Positions 5,738-6,257 of a stretch of 6,257 nucleotides of DNA are shown one piece after another. This DNA comes from Thermoplasmatota archaeon (GTDB lineage: Archaea > Thermoplasmatota > E2 > JACPAO01 > JAHFTW01): contig JANQNI010000018.1 in NCBI GenBank assembly GCA_028289805.1, forward strand, positions 1 to 6,257, given 5' to 3'. Within the stretch, counting starts at the first letter, position 1. Every line of letters starts with the position of its first letter. Under the pieces are notes generated by a model that had not been told where the DNA came from, did no database searches, and saw nothing but the letters and a program-made list of their open reading frames with translations. A program made the translations under genes and the position numbers.

Positions 5738-6217
5738 ATGCGCCAGATTGGCCCTAACCTATCCATGCGCCCATTGGCCTGCGCTCTTGCCCTTGCTGCT
5801 CTCGCCGTTTCTCCGATGGCTTCCGCTGCATCCGTGCTGCCGCCGTCGAACCTCGCCGCGACCGCGCACGACGGCGGAAGCGACCCCGACCCATACCGCG
5901 TGTATCTCAATGGAGTCTTGTCAAGCAGCACCCGGAGCTTATCCCTCTGGGTCTCGCCGGCATCCTCCTATGCCGTCACTGCCATCCAGGGCGGCATCGA
6001 GAGCGCCCCCACCATCACATCCAGCCCCGCGCCCCTGCCTCCCGGCGACGAGGGGTGGTGCGACCCACTCCCCACCACGGTCAACACCTCCAAGCCCCCC
6101 TTCATCTTCACCGGCCCCCGAATTGAATGCTTCAACTGGATATTTAATCTCATGAGTGATGTGCCCGTGAGGACAAACCCTGCGCCAATCGTCAGGGAGG
6201 TGCATGATAAAACATGA
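5738..6217 (+). CDS. Secreted protein with a fibronectin-III-like stretch, function unknown
   Basis: From ATG 5738 this protein has 159 residues. A Sec signal peptide is clear: Arg11, a hydrophobic core at about residues 13-25, and cleavage likely near Ala28-Ser29-Ala30. The mature protein starts VLPPSNLAATA, then YRVYLNG near 53-59 and SYAVTAIQGGIESAP near 77-91. That order resembles the first strand and the last strands of fibronectin type III domains, but the tryptophan-bearing strand between them is missing, so this is a short or degenerate version at best. A proline-rich segment follows, then a C-terminal part with Cys108 and Cys131, which may pair. The start at 5738 is chosen for its GAGGG site; ATG 5765 would give a shorter, equally good signal peptide and remains possible. 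The stop overlaps the next gene's ATG in an ATGA, which suggests an operon. FN3-type domains in exported proteins usually mediate binding; the role here is unknown. Confidence 0.75.
   Translation: MRQIGPNLSMRPLACALALAALAVSPMASAASVLPPSNLAATAHDGGSDPDPYRVYLNGVLSSSTRSLSLWVSPASSYAVTAIQGGIESAPTITSSPAPLPPGDEGWCDPLPTTVNTSKPPFIFTGPRIECFNWIFNLMSDVPVRTNPAPIVREVHDKT
6196..6202 (+). promoter_or_regulatory. Shine-Dalgarno site for the gene starting at 6214
   Basis: GGAGGTG lies inside the end of the preceding gene, 11 bases before ATG 6214. Another ATG at 6204 is in a different frame and only one base from the site, so 6214 is preferred. Confidence 0.55.
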
Positions 6218-6257
6218 GCCGAATCACGCCCATCTTACTATCTGCCGCGCTACTGCT
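6214..6257 (+). CDS. Start of a further exported protein (3' end outside window)
   Basis: Only the first 14 codons are present: MSRITPILLSAALL. They look like the start of a signal peptide, with Arg3 followed by a hydrophobic run. The ATG overlaps the TGA of the preceding gene (ATGA, 6214-6217), a common arrangement for translationally coupled genes, and a good ribosome site lies upstream. The product is probably exported, and it may act with the preceding FN3-like protein. Nothing more can be said from this fragment. Confidence 0.55.
   Translation, partial: MSRITPILLSAALL

Noticed and set aside
5512..5757. 81-codon plus-strand frame (TTG start, or ATG 5536) with a cysteine cluster near its end (CVVDC, CLWPGC)
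   Set aside because: It has no ribosome site, mixed third positions, and overlaps the start of the FN3-like gene. The cysteines are tempting as a zinc site, but length and context fit chance in AT-rich DNA. Conservation in relatives would reopen it.
5590..5931. 113-codon minus-strand frame across the divergent region and the FN3-like gene
   Set aside because: It is antisense to a gene with a clear signal peptide and has no supporting start signal.

Overview
The window is archaeal chromosomal DNA, mostly GC-rich. The firmest marker is an archaeal/eukaryotic-type translation initiation factor (aIF5B) on the minus strand. The 3' end of tiaS, an archaea-specific tRNA-modification gene, supports this, as do Shine-Dalgarno-led starts and an archaeal-looking TATA element. 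A mesophilic euryarchaeote, perhaps of Thermoplasmatota, is my best guess, but the sequence does not fix the lineage.

Layout. Positions 1-1789 are plus-strand: the C-terminal part of tiaS, a ZIP-family metal transporter 42 bases later, then a small secreted protein with six cysteines in its mature part. This block converges on a minus-strand block (1907-5343). Read from its 5' end, that block holds a secreted protein made of two copies of a four-cysteine module, a lipoprotein, and infB (aIF5B) with an acidic N-terminal extension of about 100 residues. A 394-base divergent intergenic region (5344-5737) carries an AT-rich TATA-like element and several perfect short inverted repeats. To its right are a plus-strand secreted protein with a fibronectin-III-like stretch and, overlapping its stop in an ATGA, the first 14 codons of another gene whose product starts like a signal peptide.

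The housekeeping genes (tiaS, infB) and the transporter have recognisable roles. The other five genes encode exported products I cannot assign to a known family. The two minus-strand exported genes and the divergent intergenic region lie in DNA clearly poorer in GC than infB: spot counts are 25/60 at 4321-4380 and 25/60 at 5521-5580, against 46/60 at 2701-2760. This looks like an accessory patch of surface or secreted proteins beside a conserved translation gene. The most interesting items are the duplicated four-cysteine module, the palindrome-bearing divergent promoter region, and the acidic extension of aIF5B. No RNA gene, CRISPR array, insertion sequence or convincing terminator was seen.
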